Shown here: piece after piece, positions 49,160 through 57,653 of the stretch
How positions within the stretch are numbered: the first letter of the stretch is position 1
How the letters are laid out: each line of letters starts with the position of its first letter
Origin: DASYKS01 sp035995205
GTDB lineage: Bacteria; Acidobacteriota; Thermoanaerobaculia; Multivoradales; UBA5704
Direction: 5' to 3'
Assembly: GCA_035995205.1 (NCBI GenBank)
Contig: DASYKS010000100.1
Span: 62,001 to 126,000, forward strand
DNA: 64,000 bases
Program-made: the position numbers and the translations under genes
Notes under the pieces: model-generated
Told to the model about the DNA's origin: nothing
Database searches by the model: none
Seen by the model: only the letters and a program-made list of their open reading frames with translations

Positions 49160-51808
49160 TTACCGTTTCGACGCGCTCGCTTTTTTTCGCGGCAATCGGA
49201 AATGAAGAGGTTCCTCTTCGGTGAGCGGCAGGCCTTCCGCGTTCACCACTCTCACGTAGACCGAGTAGGGATGTCGATCGTCGATCCGGCTCGCGAGGCT
49301 CTGGGGCAGCCGCAGGTCGTAGCGAAACTTGGCGATCGCGAACGGTCCTTCGGGCACCGGCTGCGCCTCGCCGGCCGGAAGTCCGACCACGGCGAGCGGC
49401 AGATCGGCGCGGATGCGCGACCGCCGTAGCTCGATGCGCACCCGGTGGTCGGGAGCGAAGCGAAGATCGCTGAACAGCGAGAGGAAAAACCGCGTCGGGA
49501 CTTGAATCACCGGCGCCTGAGGGCTCGGCTCGACGACGAACATCCGGCCGGCGAGCAGCCGCGGCGCCGAGGAGCGCAGGCTGTCGATGTCGCGCGCCTG
49601 CGCGGCGGTTTCGACGGTCGAGCCTTCGAGCCGTTGCGGAGAGCCGTTGGTCGGGCCGGGAACGACGGTGCCTACCGGCGCCGCCTCCGGCTCGGCCGCG
49701 AGGGAGCCCAGCCGGGAGATCGGCGACCGGCCGCGCGCGAAGCGCAACGGGCGCGGCATCTCTTCGGTCCAGATCTCGGCGCTGACGCTGCCGCCTTCCG
49801 CCGTCCCGGTGGGCGACGAGACGCCGGCCGCGAGGATCAATCGTCCGAGGATTGGAAAATCTTCGCGGTGCAGAGCGTTTCGGGTCCATCCCCGGCCGTC
49901 GATCTCGCCCCGGACGGTACGATAGCGAAGGTCGTCGAACCAGGCGACGAAGCGTTCGGCGGAGGCGAGGCGGCGCCGATCGGTCCGGTCGTGCTGGGTT
50001 TTCCAGAGCGCGCGCCGCTCGAAGGTGGACCAGGAGTCGCCCTCGGCGGCGCCCAGAACGGCTTGGCCCACCGTGCGCCAGATCTCGTCGGAATGCATCG
50101 CGAGCAGGCGCGCCAACGCCTCTCCTCGGGCGCCCGCGGTAAACGAGGCGACGACTCCCAGGGCTTCGGTGCCGAACAGCTCGGGAGGAGGCTCCGGGTT
50201 GCCCGGCAGGGTGCGCCAGAGGCTCGCGATCTGGCGGCGCGGGATGACGCCGGCCCGCCGGTCGCTCATCGTCGTCCGGACCTCGATCGCGCGCGGTTGA
50301 GCCGCTTCTTTCCCTTGCGGGGGTGTGGCCTGAAGCGTAAGCACCGAGGACGATCCCTGATCGCGGCGAACCCCCAGGTTCCTGACCTTCAAGCTGCCGC
50401 GTTGGCCTTGGGTCGCTTCGCGCACGTTCGCATCGCCGATCCGGACGTCCTGCACCACGGCGAGGCTTTGCCGCTTGGTCCGGAACCAGGAGGGAAAGCG
50501 CGCGAGCAGGTTGAAGTCGCGCCGATCGCCTTTCCGCAGCTCTGCGGACAGAACCTCGACGCCTCGTCCTTCCGCCGCCGCCTCGATCGCGGTTTTCAGC
50601 CGAACCCGATTCTTGGCGCCCAGCAGGTCGTCGAGCGCCGCGCGCCCCTCCGGGGTGCCGAGATCGAAGCGGTAGACCAGGTCGGCGACCCGAAACCCGC
50701 CGCTGTCCCGGCGATCCTGGAGGAAGGTATAGCCATAGCGCAGGGGGCCGAGGCGAACCTCCGGCCGGATCTTGATCGGCGTGATTTCTCGTCCTTTCGC
50801 CGCGATCGTGCGCACCCGGACGAGAACGTGGTCGTCCGCCTGTTCGATCACCGTGGTCTCGCGGATCAGCCGGTAGAAGTATTCGAAGCTCGCGCGCATT
50901 CCGAGCTCGTGCGCGGAGAGGCGCAACGGCGAGATGCCGACGAACGCCGTGTAGGTCGCGCCGTCGCCCGGTTGCAGGCGCTGATCGGCCGAGGTGAACA
51001 GCTCCGTCTTGAGCGGAAAGCCGAGATCGACCCACAGGGTCATCGGCTCGACGAAGCCCTCGAAATAGAGCGCGCCTTTTTCCGTGTCTTCAAATCCCAG
51101 GTTGATCTCGCTCGCCAGGGCGTCGAGCAGCCCGAGCAGCGTGCGGCCGAGGCGCGGCAGAATCCGCTTGCGAAACCGGGCGTCCTTCTTGTCCCAGTAG
51201 CCGGCCAGCTCGGCGCGCAGGTTCTCCCGGCTCACGGTGCGCGAGAACTCCGGGCCGAGCTTGCGCGGCGGTTGGGTTTCCGCCGCGGTGAGCACGAAAC
51301 CCGATTCGGCATGGAGGCCCACGCCGATCGTCGCGGACGAATCCGGCAGGTAGTCGACGTCGAGCGAGGTCTTGGCGCGCGCCGAGTTGACCGTTTGAAA
51401 CCAGGACAGATCGCCATCTCCGACCATGCTGCCGGGTGCCAGCTCGCGATGCTTGTCGAGCACGCGGCGCGAATAGGTGATCGCGGCGTCGACGCTGGTG
51501 GCCGACCAGGTCTGGCCGAACGAGACGTCGAAGTCGCCCAACTCCTGGAACAGGTCGCCGCTCCGCGCTTCGCGGAACAGCTCGTTGTCGAAAAACTCGC
51601 CGGCGCCTTCGACCGGCGCGCCGGTGAACGAGCCGATGCGGCGCCAATTCGCCTGGGGCGCCGGCTCGTCCTCTTGAGCGATCGTGCCCGGCGGGCACGC
51701 GAGGAGGACAAGCGGGAACGCGAGCGCCACCACGAGGCGACGCACCTTCGAGTCGGTACGGAGGGGCATGAGCCTTGGAAGGGCTTCTGGGCGGAGCTCG
51801 ATTCTCAT
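49160..51808 (-). CDS. Large exported protein of unknown function
   Basis: An 882-residue protein. Residues about 20-45 form a signal peptide (VVALAFPLVLLACPPGTIAQ); the Cys at LLAC could be a lipobox, but the match is weak. The mature part is long, rich in Arg and Phe/Tyr strands, with repeated beta-type blocks such as GATYTAFVGISPLRLSAHELGM and RTKRQSLAVVQDVRIGD, suggesting an outer-surface or periplasmic beta protein. I do not recognise a catalytic motif. Its start is divergent from the AsmA-like gene, 200 bp away. Confidence 0.8.
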   Translation of the reverse strand: MRIELRPEALPRLMPLRTDSKVRRLVVALAFPLVLLACPPGTIAQEDEPAPQANWRRIGSFTGAPVEGAGEFFDNELFREARSGDLFQELGDFDVSFGQTWSATSVDAAITYSRRVLDKHRELAPGSMVGDGDLSWFQTVNSARAKTSLDVDYLPDSSATIGVGLHAESGFVLTAAETQPPRKLGPEFSRTVSRENLRAELAGYWDKKDARFRKRILPRLGRTLLGLLDALASEINLGFEDTEKGALYFEGFVEPMTLWVDLGFPLKTELFTSADQRLQPGDGATYTAFVGISPLRLSAHELGMRASFEYFYRLIRETTVIEQADDHVLVRVRTIAAKGREITPIKIRPEVRLGPLRYGYTFLQDRRDSGGFRVADLVYRFDLGTPEGRAALDDLLGAKNRVRLKTAIEAAAEGRGVEVLSAELRKGDRRDFNLLARFPSWFRTKRQSLAVVQDVRIGDANVREATQGQRGSLKVRNLGVRRDQGSSSVLTLQATPPQGKEAAQPRAIEVRTTMSDRRAGVIPRRQIASLWRTLPGNPEPPPELFGTEALGVVASFTAGARGEALARLLAMHSDEIWRTVGQAVLGAAEGDSWSTFERRALWKTQHDRTDRRRLASAERFVAWFDDLRYRTVRGEIDGRGWTRNALHREDFPILGRLILAAGVSSPTGTAEGGSVSAEIWTEEMPRPLRFARGRSPISRLGSLAAEPEAAPVGTVVPGPTNGSPQRLEGSTVETAAQARDIDSLRSSAPRLLAGRMFVVEPSPQAPVIQVPTRFFLSLFSDLRFAPDHRVRIELRRSRIRADLPLAVVGLPAGEAQPVPEGPFAIAKFRYDLRLPQSLASRIDDRHPYSVYVRVVNAEGLPLTEEEPLHFRLPRKKASASKR

Positions 51809-52008
51809 GGTCGGTTTCTTTCGCCGGCCGATAATACCTCTCGATCGCGTTTGGCAGGAGACGACGAGAATACCGTGAGTTGAAGAAAAATGGACCGACG
51901 CAAACGTCGGAATTTGCTGCGCGGAGCCTTCCCATCGTGCCAGCAGGTCTTGCCGACCGCGGGCCTTCCGGAGCGCTCGTGTAGCATCGAGAACGGATCG
52001 GAAAAATC

Positions 52009-53928
52009 TTGACAGAGCCGAGCTCGACGCCCGCGCGTCCCCGACGCCTCTTTCGCAAGGTAATGATCGCTTTGTGCGTGGTCATTGCCTTGGCCGGGGC
52101 GGATCTTCTCTACCTTCGCGCCGCGGCGTGGTGGTTGCGCTCGCCGCAGCTCTCTCATCTCCTCAACCGGCGGCCGGATCGATTCCGCATCTCGTGGCGA
52201 GAAGCGAGCAGTCCTTTTCCCGGTTGGTTGATCGTCCGTGACCTTGAGCTCGCCGGACGCACCCGGCGCACGCGCTGGAGCCTGCATGCCGACGAGGTCC
52301 GTGGTGCGTTCTCCCTGCCGTCGCTGATTCGCCGCCATCTCGCCCTCCATGATCTCGTGGCTTCGGGCGTTGCGATCCGGGTTGCACGGACGTTGCCGCC
52401 CGGGGATCCGCCGGTCGCGGGCCAGCCGACGATCGAGGCGCAATTCGCGCCGTTTCCCCGAGAGCCCGGCGGCCCGCCGCGCGCCTCCCCCGCGCGGCCC
52501 CGATGGACCATCGAGCTGACCGGCACGACCCTGGAGCGGATTCGCGAGCTGTGGCTTGAGAGATGGCGGTTCGACGGCGCCCTGCAAGCGCGCGGCGGCC
52601 TGCGCCTTCGCCTGGGGCGCGACGCCGAAGTGTTCGCCACCCGGCTGGATCTGCTGGACGCCAGGCTCACCGTCGCCGGCCGGCCGGCCGCCGTTCATCT
52701 TCGGGGCACGCTGAACGCCTTCGCCACCCCTTTTGCGCCCCGTCGCGTCGGGGGCTGGGGAACGGTCGAGCACGTCACCGGCGAAGGGCGCCTGGCGGGC
52801 GAGGTGACCTCCCTCCAGTTTCTGCTCGGGTTGATGCCGAACGTGCCTTGGCTCGCGATCGAGGGCGGGGGAGGGCATCTCCAGGCCCGGCTCCGTTTGA
52901 TCCGCGGCCGGCTGGGCGAGGGCAGCTCGGCGGAGGTTCGCGCCCAGAGCGCGAGCATCGGATTTCTCGAGTATCGAGCCCAGGGCTCGGGCGTATTCTC
53001 CTGGCGGGTCGGTCCGAAAGACGCGATCGGACAGGCGGATCTTTCCCGCTGCGAGATCCGCCGGCGCGGGGTCGACCTTCCCTACGCCCGCGCCCCTAAG
53101 CTGCACCTGGCCGTGATCTCGCGGGATCTACAGATGGACGGACGGCTCGCCGAGCTTTCCGGGAGGGCCGATCTGCCGCGCGTCGAGGTGCCGGACCTCC
53201 GCACCTACAACGACTACCTGCCCGCGGGATCGGGCCTCGCGCTCACCGGCGGCCAAGGTGTCTTCAGCACCCGTCTGGAGGTCGATCGGTCGGGCCGCGC
53301 CCGTGGCGGGATGTTCCTGTCCGCTACGGATCTCGCCGCGACCGGACGCGGCATCACGCTGCGCGGGCGCTGCCGGGTCACCGTGGCGCTCGCGAGCCCA
53401 GACGTCATGAGCCGCCGTTTCGACCTCGACGGGAGCCGAGCCCGCTGCGACGGCGTCGAGATCCGGGACGTGGCGAAAGACCCGGACGCCGCGACTTCCG
53501 CCGGCTGGTGGGCGGAGGGGACGATCGGCGACGGCTTCGTCGCGCCGGGCGCGGAAGGCTATCTTTCCCTCTCCGGGCAGGTCGAGGCGCGCGACGCGCT
53601 ACCGATCTTCGCCCTGTTCGGCGATCGCCCGGGCGTGAAGCTCGCCGCCTTCTTCTTCCGCGACAAACGCGTGGCCGCCACCGGCCGGATCGATCTCTCG
53701 AGCGCCGCCTGGCAAGCGACGGGCAGCGGCCGCGCCGGTCCCCGGCTCACCGCGGACGCTCGGCTGGCCGGCCGCCGGGGGCAGATCGACGGCGCGCTGC
53801 TCGCGGGCATCGGCCGCCGCAGGATCGGGATCGAGCTGGCGGGCTCGGAACGGAAAATCCATTGGCGCGGCGCCGCGGACTGGTTCGCCGCCGGCGTTCG
53901 GAAAGCACCTTCTTCGTCCCACCGATGA
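52009..53928 (+). CDS. AsmA/YdbH-like envelope protein
   Basis: A 639-residue protein with one N-terminal membrane segment (about residues 18-35, VMIALCVVIALAGADLLYL) followed by a long periplasmic region of repetitive beta structure (LHDLVASGVAIRVA, VEVPDLRTYNDYLPAGSGLALTGGQGVF), as in AsmA, YdbH and TamB-type bridges that carry lipids between membranes. A TTG at 52009 is the likely start; ATG 52063 inside the helix is an alternative. The C-terminus (ADWFAAGVRKAPSSSHR) lacks the DUF490 signature, so assignment is at fold level. Confidence 0.65.
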   Translation: MTEPSSTPARPRRLFRKVMIALCVVIALAGADLLYLRAAAWWLRSPQLSHLLNRRPDRFRISWREASSPFPGWLIVRDLELAGRTRRTRWSLHADEVRGAFSLPSLIRRHLALHDLVASGVAIRVARTLPPGDPPVAGQPTIEAQFAPFPREPGGPPRASPARPRWTIELTGTTLERIRELWLERWRFDGALQARGGLRLRLGRDAEVFATRLDLLDARLTVAGRPAAVHLRGTLNAFATPFAPRRVGGWGTVEHVTGEGRLAGEVTSLQFLLGLMPNVPWLAIEGGGGHLQARLRLIRGRLGEGSSAEVRAQSASIGFLEYRAQGSGVFSWRVGPKDAIGQADLSRCEIRRRGVDLPYARAPKLHLAVISRDLQMDGRLAELSGRADLPRVEVPDLRTYNDYLPAGSGLALTGGQGVFSTRLEVDRSGRARGGMFLSATDLAATGRGITLRGRCRVTVALASPDVMSRRFDLDGSRARCDGVEIRDVAKDPDAATSAGWWAEGTIGDGFVAPGAEGYLSLSGQVEARDALPIFALFGDRPGVKLAAFFFRDKRVAATGRIDLSSAAWQATGSGRAGPRLTADARLAGRRGQIDGALLAGIGRRRIGIELAGSERKIHWRGAADWFAAGVRKAPSSSHR

Positions 53929-54028
53929 GGGCGCCCGGCCCCTCGTCGCGGCCCTCGCGAGGGACTGGCACCGGTCTCGCAGCTTGGCCGTTGTACGCCG
54001 GCCCTGGTAGGGCGGCGAGATCGACACC

Positions 54029-54802
54029 ATGAACGCCCATCGCGCCAACGACCAGTTTCTCGCTCGATTGAGCCACGAGCTTCGCACGCCGATGGCGCCG
54101 ATCCTCGCGATCTCGTCCCTGCTGGAAATCGACCAGACGCTGCCGCTGGAGGTTCGCGAGCAACTGCACGTCGTGCGCAGGAACGCCGAGGTCGAAGCGC
54201 GGCTGATCGACGGCCTGCTCGAACTGGCCCGCAGCCTCCTCTCGGTGCCCGGCGCCGGCCTCGGCATGGGCGCCAAGTTTTTCGCCGAGTTCCCCGGAAC
54301 CGCCGGGACGCCGCCGTTCGGCGAAGAGGCCGCCGCGGTTCCTGCGGTCTCTGCGGAAGCCGGTCCGGCTCCGGCGAAAGCTCCGGCCCGGCCTGAGCCG
54401 CCCCGGGGGAAACCGGCCGAGCGACCGCTGCACATCCTGCTGGTCGAAGACCACCTGGATACCGCCTTCGCCCTTTCCCACCTGCTGCGCCGCCTGGGAC
54501 ACCGGGTCACCCACGCCGAGAGCCCGAAGGCGGCGCTTGCGGCGGCCTCCCTGACGAACGGGTCGTCGATCGACTTCGTGGTCAGCGACCTCTGGCTGCG
54601 CTCGGGGAGCGGTCTCGACCTGATGCCCGAGCTGGTCCGGCGTCACGGTCTCTCCGGCATCGCGATTTCAGGGTTGGGGGGCGACGAGGCGATCGCGCGC
54701 AGCCGGGAGGCCGGATTCTCCTGCCATCTGACCAAGCCCATTAGCTTCGCGACGCTGCGCGATGCCATCCGAGAATTCACCGAGGTCGACCGCGCGGTGT
54801 GA
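54029..54802 (+). CDS. Hybrid histidine-kinase remnant: DHp domain fused to a receiver, ATPase domain deleted
   Basis: A 257-residue protein. The dimerisation/phosphoacceptor helix is intact with His16 in LSHELRTPM, and continues to about residue 70. The catalytic ATPase domain is missing: after LLELARSL the sequence jumps to GLGMGAKFFAEFP, which resembles the last strand of a HATPase_c domain (GxGAxFxxxxP). An Ala/Pro linker then leads to a receiver domain (about 133-250) with acidic residues E140/D141, phospho-Asp187 in VVSDLWL and Lys in LTKP. It cannot autophosphorylate by itself; it may be a phosphotransfer relay or a decaying gene. Confidence 0.82.
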   Translation: MNAHRANDQFLARLSHELRTPMAPILAISSLLEIDQTLPLEVREQLHVVRRNAEVEARLIDGLLELARSLLSVPGAGLGMGAKFFAEFPGTAGTPPFGEEAAAVPAVSAEAGPAPAKAPARPEPPRGKPAERPLHILLVEDHLDTAFALSHLLRRLGHRVTHAESPKAALAAASLTNGSSIDFVVSDLWLRSGSGLDLMPELVRRHGLSGIAISGLGGDEAIARSREAGFSCHLTKPISFATLRDAIREFTEVDRAV

Positions 54803-54874
54803 GCCCGACCTCGCAGGAAAAATTCGGGACGCGCTTTGCCCTTTCGGCTCATCCTTGACGGAGTAAAACCACGC

Positions 54875-55912
54875 ATGATCGAGCACCGTAAACGCCGTAC
54901 GTTTCGCCTCCTCCTCGGCGGGGTCCTGGCCGGATTCTGCTGGGGAGCCGGCGTACCCCTACACGCCGCCGCCACCCCGAACCCCGCCGAACCTTCGCCC
55001 TTGCTCCAAGCCCAGATCTGGCTCGATCGGCTGGGCATCTCCCCGGGGGAGATCGACGGCGTCGCGGGAGAGAATTCGACCAAGGCGGTCGCGGAATTCC
55101 AGCGCCGCGTCCGTCGCCGAGTGGCGGACGGCAAGCTCGATTGGTTGACCCGCCGCCAGCTTCGCCGGCTCGCTCACGCTCCGGCGCTGGTCGTCCACAA
55201 GATCACCGAGGAGGAGGCCGCCGGGCCGTTCGTGGCGATTCCGTCCGAACCCGCCGAGCAGGCGAAGCTCGAACGCATGGGCTATTCGTCGCTCAAGGAG
55301 GCTCTCGGCGAGCGGTTCCACGCCAGCCCCGAGCTGCTCGAAGCGCTCAATCCGGGCGCCAAATTCGTCGCCGGCGAGAGCCTGCGGGTGCCCAACGTTC
55401 TGCCGCCGCCGCCTCCTCCGGTCGCGGCGGCAACTCCGGCAACCCCGGGTGCCCAGCCGCCGGCCCAGCCGTCTCCATCGACCCCGGCGACCCAGCTGGC
55501 GATCGCCAAGGTCGTGGTCTCGAAGAGCGCCCGCAACATGAAGGGCCTCGACGCGAAGGGGACGACGGTGTTTTACGCCCCCGCGTCTTCGGGCAGCGAG
55601 CACGACCCGCTGCCGCTCGGCTCCTGGAAGGTCGTCTCGGTGTCCAGGAATCCCATCTTCCACTACAACCCCGATCTATTCTGGGATGCCGAGCCGACCC
55701 AGGAAGAAGCGAAATTGCCGGCCGGACCGAACAATCCGGTGGGCGTCGGCTGGGTCGGGCTGTCGAAGGAACACTACGGACTGCACGGCTCGCCGTCGCC
55801 CGGAGCGATCGGCCATACCGAATCGCACGGCTGCGTCCGCCTGACCAACTGGGATGCGCTGCGGCTGATGGCGGGAGTCGCGGTCGGAACGCCGGTCGAA
55901 TTCGTCGAGTAG
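54875..55912 (+). CDS. L,D-transpeptidase (YkuD) with peptidoglycan-binding and LysM-like domains
   Basis: A 345-residue exported protein from ATG 54875. Residues 1-35 are a signal peptide. A PG_binding_1 module (WLDRLGISPGEIDGVAGENSTKAVAEFQ) spans about 45-95, a LysM-like region (GERFHASPELLEALNPGAKF) about 145-175, and a proline-rich linker about 180-215. The YkuD domain is C-terminal with the active site HTESHGCVRLTNWDA, where the Cys forms the acyl enzyme. It makes 3-3 peptidoglycan crosslinks or anchors proteins in the periplasm. An M23 peptidase gene follows convergently. Confidence 0.94.
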   Translation: MIEHRKRRTFRLLLGGVLAGFCWGAGVPLHAAATPNPAEPSPLLQAQIWLDRLGISPGEIDGVAGENSTKAVAEFQRRVRRRVADGKLDWLTRRQLRRLAHAPALVVHKITEEEAAGPFVAIPSEPAEQAKLERMGYSSLKEALGERFHASPELLEALNPGAKFVAGESLRVPNVLPPPPPPVAAATPATPGAQPPAQPSPSTPATQLAIAKVVVSKSARNMKGLDAKGTTVFYAPASSGSEHDPLPLGSWKVVSVSRNPIFHYNPDLFWDAEPTQEEAKLPAGPNNPVGVGWVGLSKEHYGLHGSPSPGAIGHTESHGCVRLTNWDALRLMAGVAVGTPVEFVE

Positions 55913-55949
55913 GGGCGCTGCTTGCTGCGCCCAACCCGCTCGCCGGGGC

Positions 55950-56819
55950 TCATTTCGCAACGAGATAGGGGAAGGGGTCGAGCGGCTCTCCTTCCCACCA
56001 GTGCTTCTCGGGGGCCAGGCGAAAAATCTGAAAATGCAGGTGTGGCGTATTGGGCGGCGCGTTGCCCGAGGTGCCGACGTAGCCGATCAGCTCGCCCCGC
56101 CGCAGCTCTTGCCCGGCGACCAGCCCCGGGGCGTACGCTTCGAGGTGGGCGTAGTAATAGGCGTAGGTCCGGGTGGGATCGAACTGATAGGCGGTGGTGC
56201 CGCCGCGCTGGCTGAAGAACAGCTTCTCGATCTTGCCGTCGTCGACCGCGAGGACCGGCGTGTTGCGCGGCGCGAGGATGTCGATCGCCTCGTGCTTGCG
56301 TTCCGTGCCGCGCGCTTCGGTGAACGTGTCGCGCAGCTCGCCGGCTTTCACCCCCGCGACCGGGATCGACAGCCGACGCGGCCCGCCGGAGGTCGGCAAG
56401 AGATCCCCGTTGGCCAGGAGTGGCGCGGAGGGCGCGGTCGGCGCGGATACCGAGGCCGGCGGCAAGACCCCAGGAGCGGCGGGCATCGGGGATCCGGAGG
56501 AGCCGGAGACCCCCGAGGGCACCGCCTCCGGTTGTTGGGCGACGTTCGGCGGCACGCCCGGCGCCACATTTCCCGGGGCACTGCTCGGAAAATTTCCCGG
56601 CGCCGCCCGGGGTTGGGTAGATGGATAGGCTACGGAGCCCGCGGTGTTTTCGCTCAGGCGGAACGTCAGGCCTTTGCGCGCCACCAGATAGAGGACGGTG
56701 CCGGCGCCGAGCAGAAAGCCCGTGAGCAGGGCGGCCAAGATCGCCGAGACATACGGCGAAATCTTCGGTCTGGTACTCTGCGCCTTCTGAACTTCGAGCG
56801 GGGTCGGGTCTTGGGTCAT
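55950..56819 (-). CDS. M23-family (LytM) zinc metallopeptidase, membrane-anchored
   Basis: A 289-residue protein from ATG 56819, preceded by GAGGAGA. One N-terminal membrane helix (about 22-44, VSAILAALLTGFLLGAG) anchors it; a long Pro/Ala/Gly/Ser linker (about 60-135) spans the periplasm. The LytM domain has the zinc ligands HEAID (His and Asp), and PHLHF near the end, all in place, so it should be an active peptidoglycan endopeptidase rather than an inactive regulator. The L,D-transpeptidase gene lies next to it, convergent. Confidence 0.92.
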   Translation of the reverse strand: MTQDPTPLEVQKAQSTRPKISPYVSAILAALLTGFLLGAGTVLYLVARKGLTFRLSENTAGSVAYPSTQPRAAPGNFPSSAPGNVAPGVPPNVAQQPEAVPSGVSGSSGSPMPAAPGVLPPASVSAPTAPSAPLLANGDLLPTSGGPRRLSIPVAGVKAGELRDTFTEARGTERKHEAIDILAPRNTPVLAVDDGKIEKLFFSQRGGTTAYQFDPTRTYAYYYAHLEAYAPGLVAGQELRRGELIGYVGTSGNAPPNTPHLHFQIFRLAPEKHWWEGEPLDPFPYLVAK

Positions 56820-56897
56820 TCCGAGTCTCCTCCTTAGCGGATCCAATAGACGTCACCTGGGGGAGTCACCCCCGTCTGGATTGGGAGAGACAGCAAG

Positions 56898-57653
56898 ATG
56901 AGTGCCTCTGCACCCCCCCCAACCCCGACCGGCGGCGAAAGCGACGACGAGGATGCTCAGGAAACGGCGCTGCTCGCCCTGCATTCTCGCGCGCTGCGGC
57001 GCCTCCATTCCTCGATTGAGCACCATCTGCGCAGCCCGCTCAATTCGATCGGTCTGAACTTGGAGCTGCTGGCGGTCGAGATCGCCGACCTGGCCCGCCG
57101 CGACGACCGCGACGACGCCCAAGAAGGCCGCGAGTCGCTCTCCGAGGTGCTCGCGGCGTTGCGCGGAGGGTACGCGCGGCTGATCGGCAACGTCGATACG
57201 GTCCTGGAAACGGTACTACCCGGGAGTGCCGGTCGGGTCGAGACGCTCGATCTTGCCCAGCTCGCCCGCCGAATCGCCGACCTCGGAGGGACCGAGTCGG
57301 TGCTGCTGCGCGCCAGCTGGCGGGCCGACATCCCGCCGGTCCCGGTGACCCTGAAAACGCGGCGCGATGTCGTCGTCACGGCCTTGCTGCTGGTCGTGTG
57401 TTCGGCTCTGGAGCATGCCGGAACGGCGGCGCGGATCGCTTTTTCCCTCTCCTCCGACTCGGAGAGCGCCGAGATCCGGGTCGAGGTCGAGCCTTGCCGG
57501 CAAGACGAACCTACCGCCACGGCCCGGGAATGCGGGCACTGGCTGCCCTTGCTCGCACGCCGTTTGGGCGGCTCCTATGGAGAGGGTGCCGACGAACGCG
57601 CTTTTAGGCTACATTTATCTCTACCTAGACTCTTCGGAGCCGATGCATGCTGA
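56898..57653 (+). CDS. Histidine-kinase-like sensor with degenerate ATPase domain
   Basis: A 251-residue soluble protein. A charged, Pro/Ser-rich N-terminus (1-24) leads to a DHp-like helix with the H-box SSIEHHLRSPLNSIG (His42 at the phosphoacceptor position). The C-terminal half resembles a HATPase_c domain (ALLLVVCSALEHAG in place of the N-box) but lacks the N-box Asn and clear G boxes. It has no sensory input domain. It overlaps the NtrC-type regulator by 7 bp, so it is the probable partner, perhaps as a phosphatase or docking protein. Confidence 0.75.
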   Translation: MSASAPPPTPTGGESDDEDAQETALLALHSRALRRLHSSIEHHLRSPLNSIGLNLELLAVEIADLARRDDRDDAQEGRESLSEVLAALRGGYARLIGNVDTVLETVLPGSAGRVETLDLAQLARRIADLGGTESVLLRASWRADIPPVPVTLKTRRDVVVTALLLVVCSALEHAGTAARIAFSLSSDSESAEIRVEVEPCRQDEPTATARECGHWLPLLARRLGGSYGEGADERAFRLHLSLPRLFGADAC

